The notes below the pieces were generated by a model that made no database searches, was not told the origin of the DNA, and saw only the letters and a program-made list of their open reading frames with translations. A DNA stretch of 64,000 nucleotides from a bacterium (GTDB lineage Bacteria > Sumerlaeota > Sumerlaeia > SLMS01 > JAHLLQ01). Positions 36,846 through 44,997 of the stretch are shown here, one piece after another. Numbering within the stretch: the stretch's first letter is position 1; each line of letters begins with the position of its first letter. Position numbers and translations under genes: made by a program. The stretch covers positions 62,001 through 126,000 of the forward strand of contig JAHLLQ010000001.1 in the NCBI GenBank assembly GCA_020444065.1, written 5' to 3'.

Positions 36846-38966
36846 ATGACGGCGCCCAAACGGGCCGCCGCCGAAAAGGTCGCCAATCGCCTCCATCCCA
36901 TTCAAGTGGAGTATAGCTACCCGATTGGCTCGCGTGTCGATATGGAGAATCGTCTCCCCCTGGATCTGTTCGAAGAGGATCCCGAGGAGTTGATGGACGA
37001 CTTCTCCGCCCCCAAGGAATACATCGAGCGGATCGCCCCCCTGTCCGCGCAATTCAACCAGGAGAACCTGACCGGCAAGAACGCGACCGAACTGCAGGTG
37101 AAGTTCATCCGCAAGCTGGCCAAGCATCTGGAAACCGTCGCGGCCGTGCTGGAGCGCGCCAACAAGGAGAACTTCTCCGAGCGCGGCGCCGTTTCCTTTA
37201 TGGGATTGGGTCTGGACCCGGACACGATTAATCGCATTATCGAATTGGATTACGAGACGGCGGATAACGTCTACAGTCGCATCGCCGAACTCTGGGATAT
37301 GGGGCACGCGACGCCGGTTGTGACGACGCCGTTCAATTCGCTGCTTCCGCTGTACAAGCATGACTTCGAGATTCGCCTTCTGGTCCGAATCGCCCTCGAA
37401 TTCTACTGGCCGGTCCTGAAGAAGTATAACCGCAGCGTCGCGAAGATCCATGGCGAGAAGTACTTCATGTGCGCCGTCTGGCTGCCGGAAGGGGCTTTCT
37501 CATCCAAGGTTCTGCAGATCCTGCACGAGGAATTCGTCAAGCGTTGCGACGAAGAGAACATTACGCCATACCACCTGATTCTCCTGCTGGATTGCGAGCA
37601 ATCGAAGGAGCGCGAGACCGACGTCCTGATGAAGCGCTGGAACACGCTGCGTCCCGCACCGACGACGCGCGACATTGTGACGATTGTCTTCAAGGAGCGC
37701 CTTTTTAGCGACTGGGTCGTGCAGGGGCACCCTTCCACGAAGAAGCAGCTCGATCGAACGATTGCAAAGGTCGATGCCGTTCTGCGCGATCAGAACATCG
37801 ATCACCTCTGGTCGCACTTCGAGCCGCTGATGACGCTACTCTCGACATTCAAGACATGCCAGAACTTTGAGCAGAAACTGATCAAGCTGACGGAACTCGG
37901 TTACCAGCCTTGCGGGCCGGATGTCTTTGTTCGCAGGAAGCTGCTCGCCGTGCATGGCATCGATGAGGATGAGCCGCGACGCACCACGCTGCGCGACATG
38001 ACATGCTGGAATTCCTACGCCGACGTGCCGGGCTCAATGGTTCGCTTCCGCGGCATCGAGGAAACCGAAGGCTTCAACCCGAAACCATTCCTCGGCAAGA
38101 ACCGTCCGTACACCCGACGCACCCCCGATGGTGCGGTGAAGAAGTCGAAAGGGAGCCCGTGCTGGAAGCCTGCGTTGCGCGAGTCGCTGATGAACGTTCA
38201 TCGCGCGATCGTCGGCGAGCCGCGCACATTCATGGGTGGCATGCTTGGCCTGATGCGCGAGATCATTCCGATCCGCCGCGTTCCGGTGATGATGCGCAAC
38301 ATCGAGGAGTTCCTCGTTCGCCACGCACGCATTCACTGGAAGGAACACTTCATCCACCACATCTACAGCGAGGCGGACATTCGCCTGGATGAGTTCGCCC
38401 GCGAGTGCCTGCTGCGCAATCTGCCCGAAGATGCGGAAACCGACGATCTGACCGATGAAGAGATCCTCTGCTGCGGCGCCGCCGCCGAGGCCATTTACCA
38501 TGCACACCTCGGTCTGAACTCTGCGGCCTTCGCGCCTGAGCACATCGATCAGCGCGCGACCTATCAGAACGTCGCCATGATGACCCTCGGCGTTGTTCAC
38601 GCAATTCATGCGTTTAAGTGGAACGAAATGGAAGAGGAGGCCGAGAAGCTCTTCGAAGTCTTCAAGACCGAACTGCTCGATTTCCAGAGCGCCTACGAAC
38701 GCCACGGAATCGACAAACTGGGCGTGGAACCGAAGCTCTGGCGAGTGACAGTTCGGTCGCAGGTCGGCGATACGGATTTGAACGTCGTCGAGCGCGCCGC
38801 CCGCCGCGTCGCCGCTGTGCACTTGCGCACGGCAGGCTTCCGTCAGGAGTTCGATCGCAAGGACGAGCACATTCCAAACTCCTGTGGTCACATGTGGTCG
38901 AGGGAGATGGATCACCTGAATGTTCGGTGGGAGAACGAGTTGTTCTGCGGTCTTCCGGAGGAGTAA
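36846..38966 (+). CDS. Large protein with GH57-like fold signature
   Basis: 706 residues from ATG 36846 (MTAPKRAAAEKVANRL) with ggaggag just upstream; an open frame to 36726 is ignored. The only recognisable region is about residues 150-240: a start-of-fold LELDYE, VTTPFNSLLPLYKHDFEIRL split by short helices, and CAVWLPEGAFSSKVLQIL, resembling glycoside hydrolase family 57 'TPFxHxxLPLxxxxxD...MWLPExA'. Normal GH57 nucleophile motifs are not obvious. The C-terminal half (many His, Cys and Arg; for example HIHWKEHFIHHI-like stretches and ILCCGAAAEAIYHAHLG) is unrecognised. It is probably cytoplasmic. A catalytic function is uncertain; polysaccharide-active or a structural relative is possible. 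Confidence 0.55.
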   Translation: MTAPKRAAAEKVANRLHPIQVEYSYPIGSRVDMENRLPLDLFEEDPEELMDDFSAPKEYIERIAPLSAQFNQENLTGKNATELQVKFIRKLAKHLETVAAVLERANKENFSERGAVSFMGLGLDPDTINRIIELDYETADNVYSRIAELWDMGHATPVVTTPFNSLLPLYKHDFEIRLLVRIALEFYWPVLKKYNRSVAKIHGEKYFMCAVWLPEGAFSSKVLQILHEEFVKRCDEENITPYHLILLLDCEQSKERETDVLMKRWNTLRPAPTTRDIVTIVFKERLFSDWVVQGHPSTKKQLDRTIAKVDAVLRDQNIDHLWSHFEPLMTLLSTFKTCQNFEQKLIKLTELGYQPCGPDVFVRRKLLAVHGIDEDEPRRTTLRDMTCWNSYADVPGSMVRFRGIEETEGFNPKPFLGKNRPYTRRTPDGAVKKSKGSPCWKPALRESLMNVHRAIVGEPRTFMGGMLGLMREIIPIRRVPVMMRNIEEFLVRHARIHWKEHFIHHIYSEADIRLDEFARECLLRNLPEDAETDDLTDEEILCCGAAAEAIYHAHLGLNSAAFAPEHIDQRATYQNVAMMTLGVVHAIHAFKWNEMEEEAEKLFEVFKTELLDFQSAYERHGIDKLGVEPKLWRVTVRSQVGDTDLNVVERAARRVAAVHLRTAGFRQEFDRKDEHIPNSCGHMWSREMDHLNVRWENELFCGLPEE

Positions 38967-39049
38967 TTGGCGCACTACTTGCCAATGTCAGTATCAGCGG
39001 CATGTGCTGCATGAATCACATAACCCAATGAGCGGAGCAGGAGAACCCG

Positions 39050-39289
39050 ATGGCCGAGATCACCCCGGAAAAGGAAGCTCGCATTCGCGAGATCCTCGAG
39101 AATTTGCGCCCGTACCTTCAGGCGGATGGTGGCGACTGCGCCTTCAGTCGCATTGAAGACAATGTCGTCTACATCCAGTTGCAGGGCGCTTGCGTTGGCT
39201 GTGCATCGGCGCTGATGACCCTGAAGATGGGCATCGAGCGGCGCATCATGGAAGAGGTCCCCGAAGTCGAAGCCGTCGAGGCAATCTGA
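39050..39289 (+). CDS. NifU C-terminal-domain Fe-S scaffold protein
   Basis: 79 residues consisting only of the NifU/Nfu C-terminal domain: LENLRPYLQADGGDCAFSRI, VVYIQLQGACVGCASALMTL with the cluster-binding CxxC, and a C-terminal helix ending VPEVEAVEAI. It carries or transfers 4Fe-4S clusters in the cytoplasm. The ribosome binding site caggag is 7 nt upstream. It lies alone between the GH57-like gene and a strong terminator. It could serve the radical-SAM, 2Fe-2S and ferredoxin proteins in this window, though no isc/suf genes are present. Confidence 0.93.
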   Translation: MAEITPEKEARIREILENLRPYLQADGGDCAFSRIEDNVVYIQLQGACVGCASALMTLKMGIERRIMEEVPEVEAVEAI

Positions 39290-39317
39290 ACCAGCCGGAA
39301 CAAGAATCTCCAATCAC

Positions 39318-39352
39318 GGGAGCGACGGCCGATGTGCCGTCGGTCCCTTTTT
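39318..39352 (+). terminator. Rho-independent terminator after the Nfu gene
   Basis: gggagcgacggc (39318-39329) pairs with gccgtcggtccc (39336-39347), 11 of 12 positions, around a 6-nt loop, followed directly by ttttt (39348-39352). It ends 23 bp before the start of the PHP phosphatase gene, so that gene needs its own promoter or readthrough. Confidence 0.88.
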
Positions 39353-39375
39353 CTTTGTGTTGAGAGGCGCGTCTC

Positions 39376-40176
39376 ATGGTTGACCTGCATAACCACACGC
39401 CATATTGCCACCACGCCGAAGGCCGGCCCGAGGAATTCGTCGAGAAAGCTCGCGCTCTCGGCATCCGCGAGTTCGGCTTCGCGGAGCACTCGCCTTGGAT
39501 GTTCCAGTACGAAGACGATCCGCCGATCGCCCCGACGTGGGATGAGTTCCGGGCCTATGAGGAGGACCTGGAGAAACTGCGGGATCAACTGGCTGATGAC
39601 GACATCAACCTGCGCATCGGTATCGAGGTCGATTTCGTGCCCGAGCAGTTCGAGACTGCCCGAAGCTTCACGGCCAACTACCCGTTCGATTTCCACATTG
39701 GGTCAGTGCACAATCTCGGGGACTGGATCTTCGATCATCCGGATCATCTCGAAGAATGGGATGGCCGCGATGTCGATGCAGTCTACGAAGAGTACTTCCA
39801 GGCGCTGAAATCAATGTTGGGATGGGGATTGATCGATATCGTTGCCCACCTCGACCTGCCGAAGAAATTCGGACACCTCCCCGGAAACGGCTACTACGGC
39901 CTGGTGGAGGAACTGATCCCAGTCATCCTCGATTCCGGCGCAGTGGTTGAAATCAATACGGCTGGCAAGGACAAACCCGTCGGAGAGTACTATCCTTCGA
40001 TACCAATCATCCGCAGGCTGGCCGGCGCCGGGGTTCCCCTGACAATCGGAAGCGATGCGCACCGTCCCGCGGAAGTCGGCCGGTATCGCGACGAGGTCCT
40101 GACAATTCTGCGGGAGTGCGGAGTGACTGAGCTCTTCAGCTTCGACAATCGTACGCGAGTGCCCGTTTGCATCTGA
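39376..40176 (+). CDS. PHP-domain histidinol-phosphatase-like protein
   Basis: 266 residues of the HisJ/HisK-type PHP family. Metal ligands are visible in MVDLHNHTPYCHHAEG at the N-terminus, FGFAEHSP (about 36-43), RIGIEVDF, HIGSVHNL, DIVAHLDLPKKFG and the C-terminal TIGSDAHRP. The expected activity is dephosphorylation of L-histidinol phosphate in histidine synthesis. Length is normal. No other his genes are nearby, and the PHP family has other phosphoesterase members, so the substrate is tentative. It starts 23 bp after the terminator of the Nfu gene, with only a weak ribosome binding site (gagagg about 10 nt away). Confidence 0.85.
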   Translation: MVDLHNHTPYCHHAEGRPEEFVEKARALGIREFGFAEHSPWMFQYEDDPPIAPTWDEFRAYEEDLEKLRDQLADDDINLRIGIEVDFVPEQFETARSFTANYPFDFHIGSVHNLGDWIFDHPDHLEEWDGRDVDAVYEEYFQALKSMLGWGLIDIVAHLDLPKKFGHLPGNGYYGLVEELIPVILDSGAVVEINTAGKDKPVGEYYPSIPIIRRLAGAGVPLTIGSDAHRPAEVGRYRDEVLTILRECGVTELFSFDNRTRVPVCI

Positions 40177-40393
40177 TTGCGTGGTTTGGGGCTTTCTTCC
40201 AGAAATTGCCCCAAGTCCATGCCCAAGAAACCTCGGCTTGACGAGTTCCCCAGTTGAGAGCAGAAATCACGTGGCGTCTGACGCGCCCGAGTGTCTCGTT
40301 TTGCCGGATTTGGTGAAATCGCACACGCGGCATGTGTCGGAAAGAAAACCCAGACACCTGTTGAGATCACTTCTGCCGATTCGGGGTTTTGGA

Positions 40394-40422
40394 TTGGCAA
40401 CAGCGGTACGATTGGCTATGAT
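40394..40422 (+). promoter_or_regulatory. Sigma-70 promoter of the aminomutase gene
   Basis: TTGGCA (40394-40399), an exact 17-nt spacer, and TATGAT (40417-40422) give a near-consensus promoter, about 122 bp before the start at 40545. The rest of the 40177-40544 intergenic stretch shows no gene or hairpin. The leader is long enough for post-transcriptional control, but I see no known riboswitch. Confidence 0.7.
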
Positions 40423-40544
40423 TCTGTTGGAGCGTAAAGGCCCATTGGCCACCAAACCGGGTAAGACCGTTTTCTCGTTCTTGTAGATCTGTTGAAGTCC
40501 CGCTGACTCACCCCCCGCACGAATTCCACGAGAGGATGAGCCAG

Positions 40545-41678
40545 ATGCACTATCAAACCGACATTGAGCACGGCCTTCTGAAGGCAAACACGAAGGTCAA
40601 ATACGTTCGCTCGGCCCGCCAGATCCCGGACATCCCCGACGACGCCCGGGAAGCCCTGGAAAAGGTCTCAAAGAAATACATCTTTCGAGCAAACGACTAC
40701 TATCTCAGCCTGATTGACTGGCACGATCCGGAAGATCCAATCCGTCAGCTCATCATTCCCCGCGAGGAGGAACTCGAGGACTGGGGGCAGTTGGATGCCA
40801 GCAACGAGAAGGCCGTCACGGTCGCTCGCGGAGTTCAGCACAAATACCACGACACGGTTCTGATGCTCTGCAACGATGTGTGTGGCGCTTACTGTCGCTA
40901 CTGTTTCCGCAAAAGGCTCTTCATGGATGATAATGAAGAGACGACCCGAGATGTCGGACCCGGTATCGAGTACATCCGCGAGCATACAGAGGTCACGGAT
41001 GTGCTTCTGACCGGCGGCGATCCGCTGCTGATGAGCACCGGGAAGCTCCAGAGAATCCTGGACCAACTGAATGAAATCGATCATGTTCGGGTTGTGAGAA
41101 TCGGCACAAAGATGCCCGCATTCAATCCGTGGCGAGTTCTCGACGACCAGAATCTTCAGGCTCTGATCCGCGACAACTCGACGTACAAGCGCCCCATCTA
41201 CATCATGGCCCACTTCGATCACCCGAACGAGTTGACGGATCCCGCCAAGCAGGGCATCGAGACGCTGCAGCATTGCAATGCTCGCGTCGTCAATCAGTGC
41301 CCGCTCATCAAGGGCGTGAATGACGACGTCGAGACTCTCCGGGATTTATTCACGACGATGACTTATCTCGGTGCCCCCCAGTATTACGTGTTCCAGGGGC
41401 GTCCGACGGCCGGTAATGCACCCTACGAACTCCCCCTGGTGCGGAGTTTCCGGCTGTTCGACGCAGCCCGCCAGGGTTTATCGGGCCTGTCCCGGCGCGT
41501 TCGGTTCTGCATGAGTCACGCGACCGGCAAGATCGAGATGATCGGGCTGGATGACGAACGTATCTACATGCGCTACCACCGTGCCCTTGACCCTCAGAAC
41601 GAGAGTCGGGTGATAATCCTGAAGCGCGACGACGAAGCGTTCTGGTTGGATCAATTGGAGCCGGCGAGTATCGGGTGA
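40545..41678 (+). CDS. Lysine 2,3-aminomutase family radical SAM protein
   Basis: 377 residues. ATG 40545 has gagagg at a better distance than ATG 40536, which directly abuts it. The radical-SAM Cys motif CGAYCRYCFRKR (CxxxCxxC, about residues 115-122) is followed by LLTGGDPLLM, RVVRIGTKMPAFNP, YIMAHFDHPNEL, NQCPLIKGVND and YYVFQGRPTAGN. The PLP-lysine position corresponds to SHATGKIEMIG. It converts L-lysine to beta-lysine or modifies lysine of elongation factor P (EpmB). No EF-P or epmA gene is in the window. It ends 7 bp before the alpha/beta hydrolase, so the two may be co-transcribed from the promoter at 40394. Confidence 0.9.
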   Translation: MHYQTDIEHGLLKANTKVKYVRSARQIPDIPDDAREALEKVSKKYIFRANDYYLSLIDWHDPEDPIRQLIIPREEELEDWGQLDASNEKAVTVARGVQHKYHDTVLMLCNDVCGAYCRYCFRKRLFMDDNEETTRDVGPGIEYIREHTEVTDVLLTGGDPLLMSTGKLQRILDQLNEIDHVRVVRIGTKMPAFNPWRVLDDQNLQALIRDNSTYKRPIYIMAHFDHPNELTDPAKQGIETLQHCNARVVNQCPLIKGVNDDVETLRDLFTTMTYLGAPQYYVFQGRPTAGNAPYELPLVRSFRLFDAARQGLSGLSRRVRFCMSHATGKIEMIGLDDERIYMRYHRALDPQNESRVIILKRDDEAFWLDQLEPASIG

Positions 41679-41685
41679 TCACACA

Positions 41686-42570
41686 ATGGAAGAAGCAGTC
41701 CCCGAGCAAGCCGCTCCGTTGCCGCGACGACTTCGCCGGATTGCGTTCCTCATCATGACGACACTCATCACCTTTCTTCTGCTGGTCGTTGCCGGACTGT
41801 TGCTCTTCCAACACGGGATGATCTACTTTCCGCGGCCGTACGAACGTTCCTACCGCATGGGCTTCCCGCCCAACATGATCGAGCTGGAGTTTGCGACCAC
41901 TTCCGGGAAGCAGACAGCATTCTACCAACCGCCCAAAGGCGATCCGAGCGCTCCCCCGCAACACCTCTGGATCATGATCGGCGGCAATGCCTCGCTTGCC
42001 TTGGACTGGGCGGATCTCATCGTCGATGTGGATGACGACGAAACGGGCTTCCTCCTCGTCGATTATCCAGGGTATGGGATTTCGGAAGGCAAAGCCTCTG
42101 GCAAGAAGATGCTCGAGGCGACAGAAGGGGCGTTCGATGCACTGGCAAGCCGCCTGCAGATGTCCCCGGAGCAATTGGGGCAGGATGTGAGCCACGTGGG
42201 GCATTCGATGGGCTGCGCGTCCGTCCTGCAATTCGCGGCGCGCCATCCGGCTCGTCGGATCATCCTGATCTCGCCCTTCACGAGCCTTGCCGACATGGCC
42301 CGACTCACAGTGGGTTGGCCGCTTTGCTACACGCTGCTTGATCGCTACGATAATCGCGCTCGTCTGGATGAACTGGCTGAACGAGTCGACCCGCCGGACG
42401 TCCACATCTTCCACGGTACGCAAGACAACATCGTGCCGTTCCGCATGGGAAAGGAACTCGCCGATCGCCACCCCAGCATGATCAAATTCCATCGCGTTCA
42501 AGGTGGGGATCACAATTGGGTGATTGAGATGTCACGGAAGAAGATTCTGAGGTTGATGAGCAACGAATAG
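41686..42570 (+). CDS. Membrane-anchored alpha/beta hydrolase
   Basis: 294 residues with one N-terminal membrane anchor (about 17-42, RRIAFLIMTTLITFLLLVVA), then an ABHD13/BEM46-like hydrolase domain. It has MIGGNASLALDW (oxyanion region), LLVDYPGYGISEG, the nucleophile elbow HVGHSMGCASVL with Ser (about residue 170), the acid in HGTQDNIVPF and the catalytic His in GGDHNW. Substrate is unknown; such proteins are esterases, thioesterases or lipases. It starts 7 bp after the aminomutase gene. It converges on the GNAT gene across 51 bp. Confidence 0.88.
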   Translation: MEEAVPEQAAPLPRRLRRIAFLIMTTLITFLLLVVAGLLLFQHGMIYFPRPYERSYRMGFPPNMIELEFATTSGKQTAFYQPPKGDPSAPPQHLWIMIGGNASLALDWADLIVDVDDDETGFLLVDYPGYGISEGKASGKKMLEATEGAFDALASRLQMSPEQLGQDVSHVGHSMGCASVLQFAARHPARRIILISPFTSLADMARLTVGWPLCYTLLDRYDNRARLDELAERVDPPDVHIFHGTQDNIVPFRMGKELADRHPSMIKFHRVQGGDHNWVIEMSRKKILRLMSNE

Positions 42571-42621
42571 AGCTCAGCCCACGTCCTTCGTCATCTGCAC
42601 GCAAGCCAGCTTCACACCTCC

Positions 42622-43041
42622 CTACAATTCATGCCAGACCCGCTCCCCCACTCTGTATCCGTGTTTCTCGTAGAAGCTGACGGCATTCAGCGTCGCCTTT
42701 AGCTCGAGCTGGCGGCAATCCGGGCGACAGACAAATTCTTCCATAGATTCCAAGAGCCTCCGCCCGACACCACGACCGATTTCCCCGGGATGAATGTAGA
42801 GAGCAAGTACCTCGCAGTCGCCGCCGATGCTGAAGCCCAACAACCTGCCGTCCCGTTCGTCCTTAGCGACAAGCATCGGCCTGTCAGGGACATTGACCGG
42901 ATACCTCTCAGGCAGAAGCGGGTCGGTCCATGCCGCGATCTCTTCATCAGAATAGGATGGAGCGCAAAGCCCTCGAATCGAGGCGCGATGGAGTTCGAGA
43001 ATAGCAGTCCGATCGCCGTCGGTCGCTGACGTGATCTTCAT
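42622..43041 (-). CDS. GNAT-family N-acetyltransferase
   Basis: 139 residues with the GNAT fold: RTAILELHRASIRGL at the N-terminus, the acetyl-CoA loop IHPGEIGRGVGRRLLESM, and the C-terminal SFYEKHGYRVGERVWHEL typical of small-molecule acetyltransferases. It lies 24 bp downstream of the PIG-L deacetylase gene on the same strand with ggaggagg before its ATG, so it is likely the last gene of the TusA-MoeB-deacetylase operon. The acceptor substrate is unknown. A thiol- or amino-sugar acceptor is an attractive guess from its neighbours. Confidence 0.9.
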   Translation of the reverse strand: MKITSATDGDRTAILELHRASIRGLCAPSYSDEEIAAWTDPLLPERYPVNVPDRPMLVAKDERDGRLLGFSIGGDCEVLALYIHPGEIGRGVGRRLLESMEEFVCRPDCRQLELKATLNAVSFYEKHGYRVGERVWHEL

Positions 43042-43065
43042 TTTACCATCCTCCTCCTGGATGGA

Positions 43066-43779
43066 TTATAGCCCTGACAACGCAAGCGGATCGTCGATGC
43101 GAAGGGGCTCGTTCGCTCGGAACGGCTCCCCGTATTTCACGCCGATTAGTGTGCCAAAGAAGCTCGCTCGTGCTTCCATCATGTGCCAGCCCAAATTGCC
43201 CGAGATGTAAGTGGCTGGTCCCTTGTACGCAGAATTCTGAAGCTGCGATTTGAAGGCTCGGAGCGACTCCATCTTCTGCTCGAAGACGTCGGTAATATCT
43301 ACGATGAACGACGGCTCCTCCGGCCAACGATCGCGGCTGCCGATGAAGTAGAACAGCCGCTTCGGTTTGAAACGCTCCTGCCCTGTGTCGTACTTCAGGA
43401 CATTGGATTGGAAGAACCCGAACTTCACGGCCTGCGAAACCGCATTGTGATCCGGATGATGATCGCCGGGCTCGTGTGTGAAAACCAACGTCGGGCGGTG
43501 CACGCGGAGCGCCTCCACAACGCGCCGAGTCGCCGCGGGGATATCCTCTGCAATGCGCCCGTCCGGCAGGTTCAGATTGATGCGCGTCACACCAAGAATC
43601 TCCGCGGCGGTCCTCGCCTCCTCATCACGCTCTTCCGGAGTCCCACGTGTTCCCATCTCGCCGCGTGTCGCATCCGCGATCACGACCTTCTTCCCATCGG
43701 CTGCCATGCGGGCAACCAATCCCCCACCCAGGATTTCCACATCGTCCGGGTGAGCCCCGATGAACATTGCATCAACCAT
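43066..43779 (-). CDS. PIG-L/BshB-type N-acetylglucosamine deacetylase family protein
   Basis: 237 residues from ATG 43779 (MVDAMFIGAHPDDVEIL); the start lies in an 8-nt overlap with the moeB-like gene (ATGGTTGA). The zinc motif GAHPDDVE (about 8-15), TRGEMGTRGT, LNLPDGRI, FTHEPGDHHPDHNA and a C-terminal tail match the BshB1-type LmbE/PIG-L family, which deacetylates GlcNAc-malate in bacillithiol synthesis or similar amino sugars. Length is typical. It is in the middle of a four-gene minus-strand operon. No bshA or bshC is seen in this window, so the exact substrate is open. Confidence 0.9.
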   Translation of the reverse strand: MVDAMFIGAHPDDVEILGGGLVARMAADGKKVVIADATRGEMGTRGTPEERDEEARTAAEILGVTRINLNLPDGRIAEDIPAATRRVVEALRVHRPTLVFTHEPGDHHPDHNAVSQAVKFGFFQSNVLKYDTGQERFKPKRLFYFIGSRDRWPEEPSFIVDITDVFEQKMESLRAFKSQLQNSAYKGPATYISGNLGWHMMEARASFFGTLIGVKYGEPFRANEPLRIDDPLALSGL

Positions 43780-44623
43780 TCGATTCACTTCCCTCCGCAT
43801 TGAAATTGCATCCAGTCTGTTCGTATTCGACTGGCTCTGTAATAGTCGGATTGTCCCCGTTCAGCGGACAGTCCGGATCACGCTGCAGTCTCACTTCTCG
43901 AAACTTCATCGCCAGCGCATCGAAGACAATCAATCGCCCAAAAAGCGGCTCGCCGATTCCGACGATTAATTTGATCACTTCCGTCGCTTGCAGACTTCCA
44001 ATGACGCCAGGGACCGAGCCAAAGATCCCGGCCTCCTGGCAACTTGGAATCAGCCCCGGCGGAGGCGGTTCCTGAAACAGGCAGCGGTAGCAGGGTGAAG
44101 TCGGCGCGCCATCGTTGGGAAACACGGTAACCTGCCCCTCGAAGCGGAACATCGCGCCGGAGACGAGTGGCTTGCGAAGCAAATACGCCGCGTCCGCCAC
44201 CAGGAATCGCGTCGGGAAGTTATCGCTTCCCTCGACGATGACATCGGCATTCGAGAGGCGCTCCATTACGGTCGCCTTTGTGAGGCGCTCCGCATGCGTG
44301 ATAACCTGAACATCCGGGTTAATGTCCGCGATGGCCTGACGAGCCGATTCGACCTTCAACTCATCGATTCGCGAGGTCGTGTGGATGATCTGGCGCTGAA
44401 GGTTCGACAGATCCACCCGATCGTCGTCGATCACCTCAATAGTACCAACGCCTGCGGCTGCCAGGTACATGAGGATCGGACTGCCAAGTCCACCGGCGCC
44501 AACGATGAAGACGCGTGCATCGCGCAGTTTCCACTGTCCCTTGCCGCCAACCTGGGGCAGGACGATGTGGCGCGCATAGCGCTCCATCTGCTCGTTCGTG
44601 AAGCGTCGCCCGGCCGATGCCAT
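43772..44623 (-). CDS. MoeB/ThiF/HesA-like E1 sulfur-carrier adenylyltransferase
   Basis: 283 residues; adenylates the C-terminus of a ubiquitin-like sulfur carrier before sulfur transfer. Evidence: RYARHIVLPQVGGKGQ, ATP site FIVGAGGLGSPI (about 39-50), DDDRVDLSNLQRQI, VEGSDNFPTR, CYRCLFQEPPPPGL (first zinc CxxC), SCQEAGIFG and SLQATEVIK. The second zinc pair, usually CPxCG, reads DCPLNG, so one Cys is missing. It starts on the last base of the TusA stop (TGATG) and overlaps the deacetylase start. No MoaD/ThiS gene is nearby. Confidence 0.92.
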   Translation of the reverse strand: MASAGRRFTNEQMERYARHIVLPQVGGKGQWKLRDARVFIVGAGGLGSPILMYLAAAGVGTIEVIDDDRVDLSNLQRQIIHTTSRIDELKVESARQAIADINPDVQVITHAERLTKATVMERLSNADVIVEGSDNFPTRFLVADAAYLLRKPLVSGAMFRFEGQVTVFPNDGAPTSPCYRCLFQEPPPPGLIPSCQEAGIFGSVPGVIGSLQATEVIKLIVGIGEPLFGRLIVFDALAMKFREVRLQRDPDCPLNGDNPTITEPVEYEQTGCNFNAEGSESNG

Positions 44624-44871
44624 CAGTCCTCCCCCCGCTCGATCAGTAGCCGCCAGATTGCATCGCCCAGCGGCTTGCGCTCCAGCACCGTGTGTCCCTC
44701 ATCCTTCACCGAACGCGCCACATTCTCCAGCGGCTCGCCCTCGCGCACGAAGACCTCGAGCAAGTCACCCGGCTCCAACTCCTCCAGTTCCAGTTTCGTT
44801 TTCACGAACGTCATCGGACAGATCTCAAGCCGAATGTCCAGGCTGGCGGCGATGTTGTCTTTGCTGCTCAT
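44623..44871 (-). CDS. TusA-family sulfurtransferase
   Basis: 82 residues from ATG 44871 (MSSKDNIAASLDIRLEIC). The TusA/SirA fold signature is LEICPMTFVKTKLELEEL with the catalytic Cys-Pro, followed by GDLLEVFVREGEP and a C-terminal beta strand. It relays persulfide sulfur for tRNA thiolation or cofactor synthesis. It is the first gene of the minus-strand operon with the MoeB-like E1, the PIG-L deacetylase and GNAT, coupled by TGATG to the E1 gene. The partnership with an E1 enzyme suggests sulfur delivery to a carrier; that is inference. Confidence 0.9.
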   Translation of the reverse strand: MSSKDNIAASLDIRLEICPMTFVKTKLELEELEPGDLLEVFVREGEPLENVARSVKDEGHTVLERKPLGDAIWRLLIERGED

Positions 44872-44997
44872 GGGCCTTGTCCTTTGCTGGTTCCCGCGGA
44901 TGATCGTGCAACCGACTCCAGGCGGAGTCCACGGCAATTCCGCGTGACAACTGTTCCATTCGTCGCTAGGCTTAAGGGTGAATAGAGGGAATGAGCG

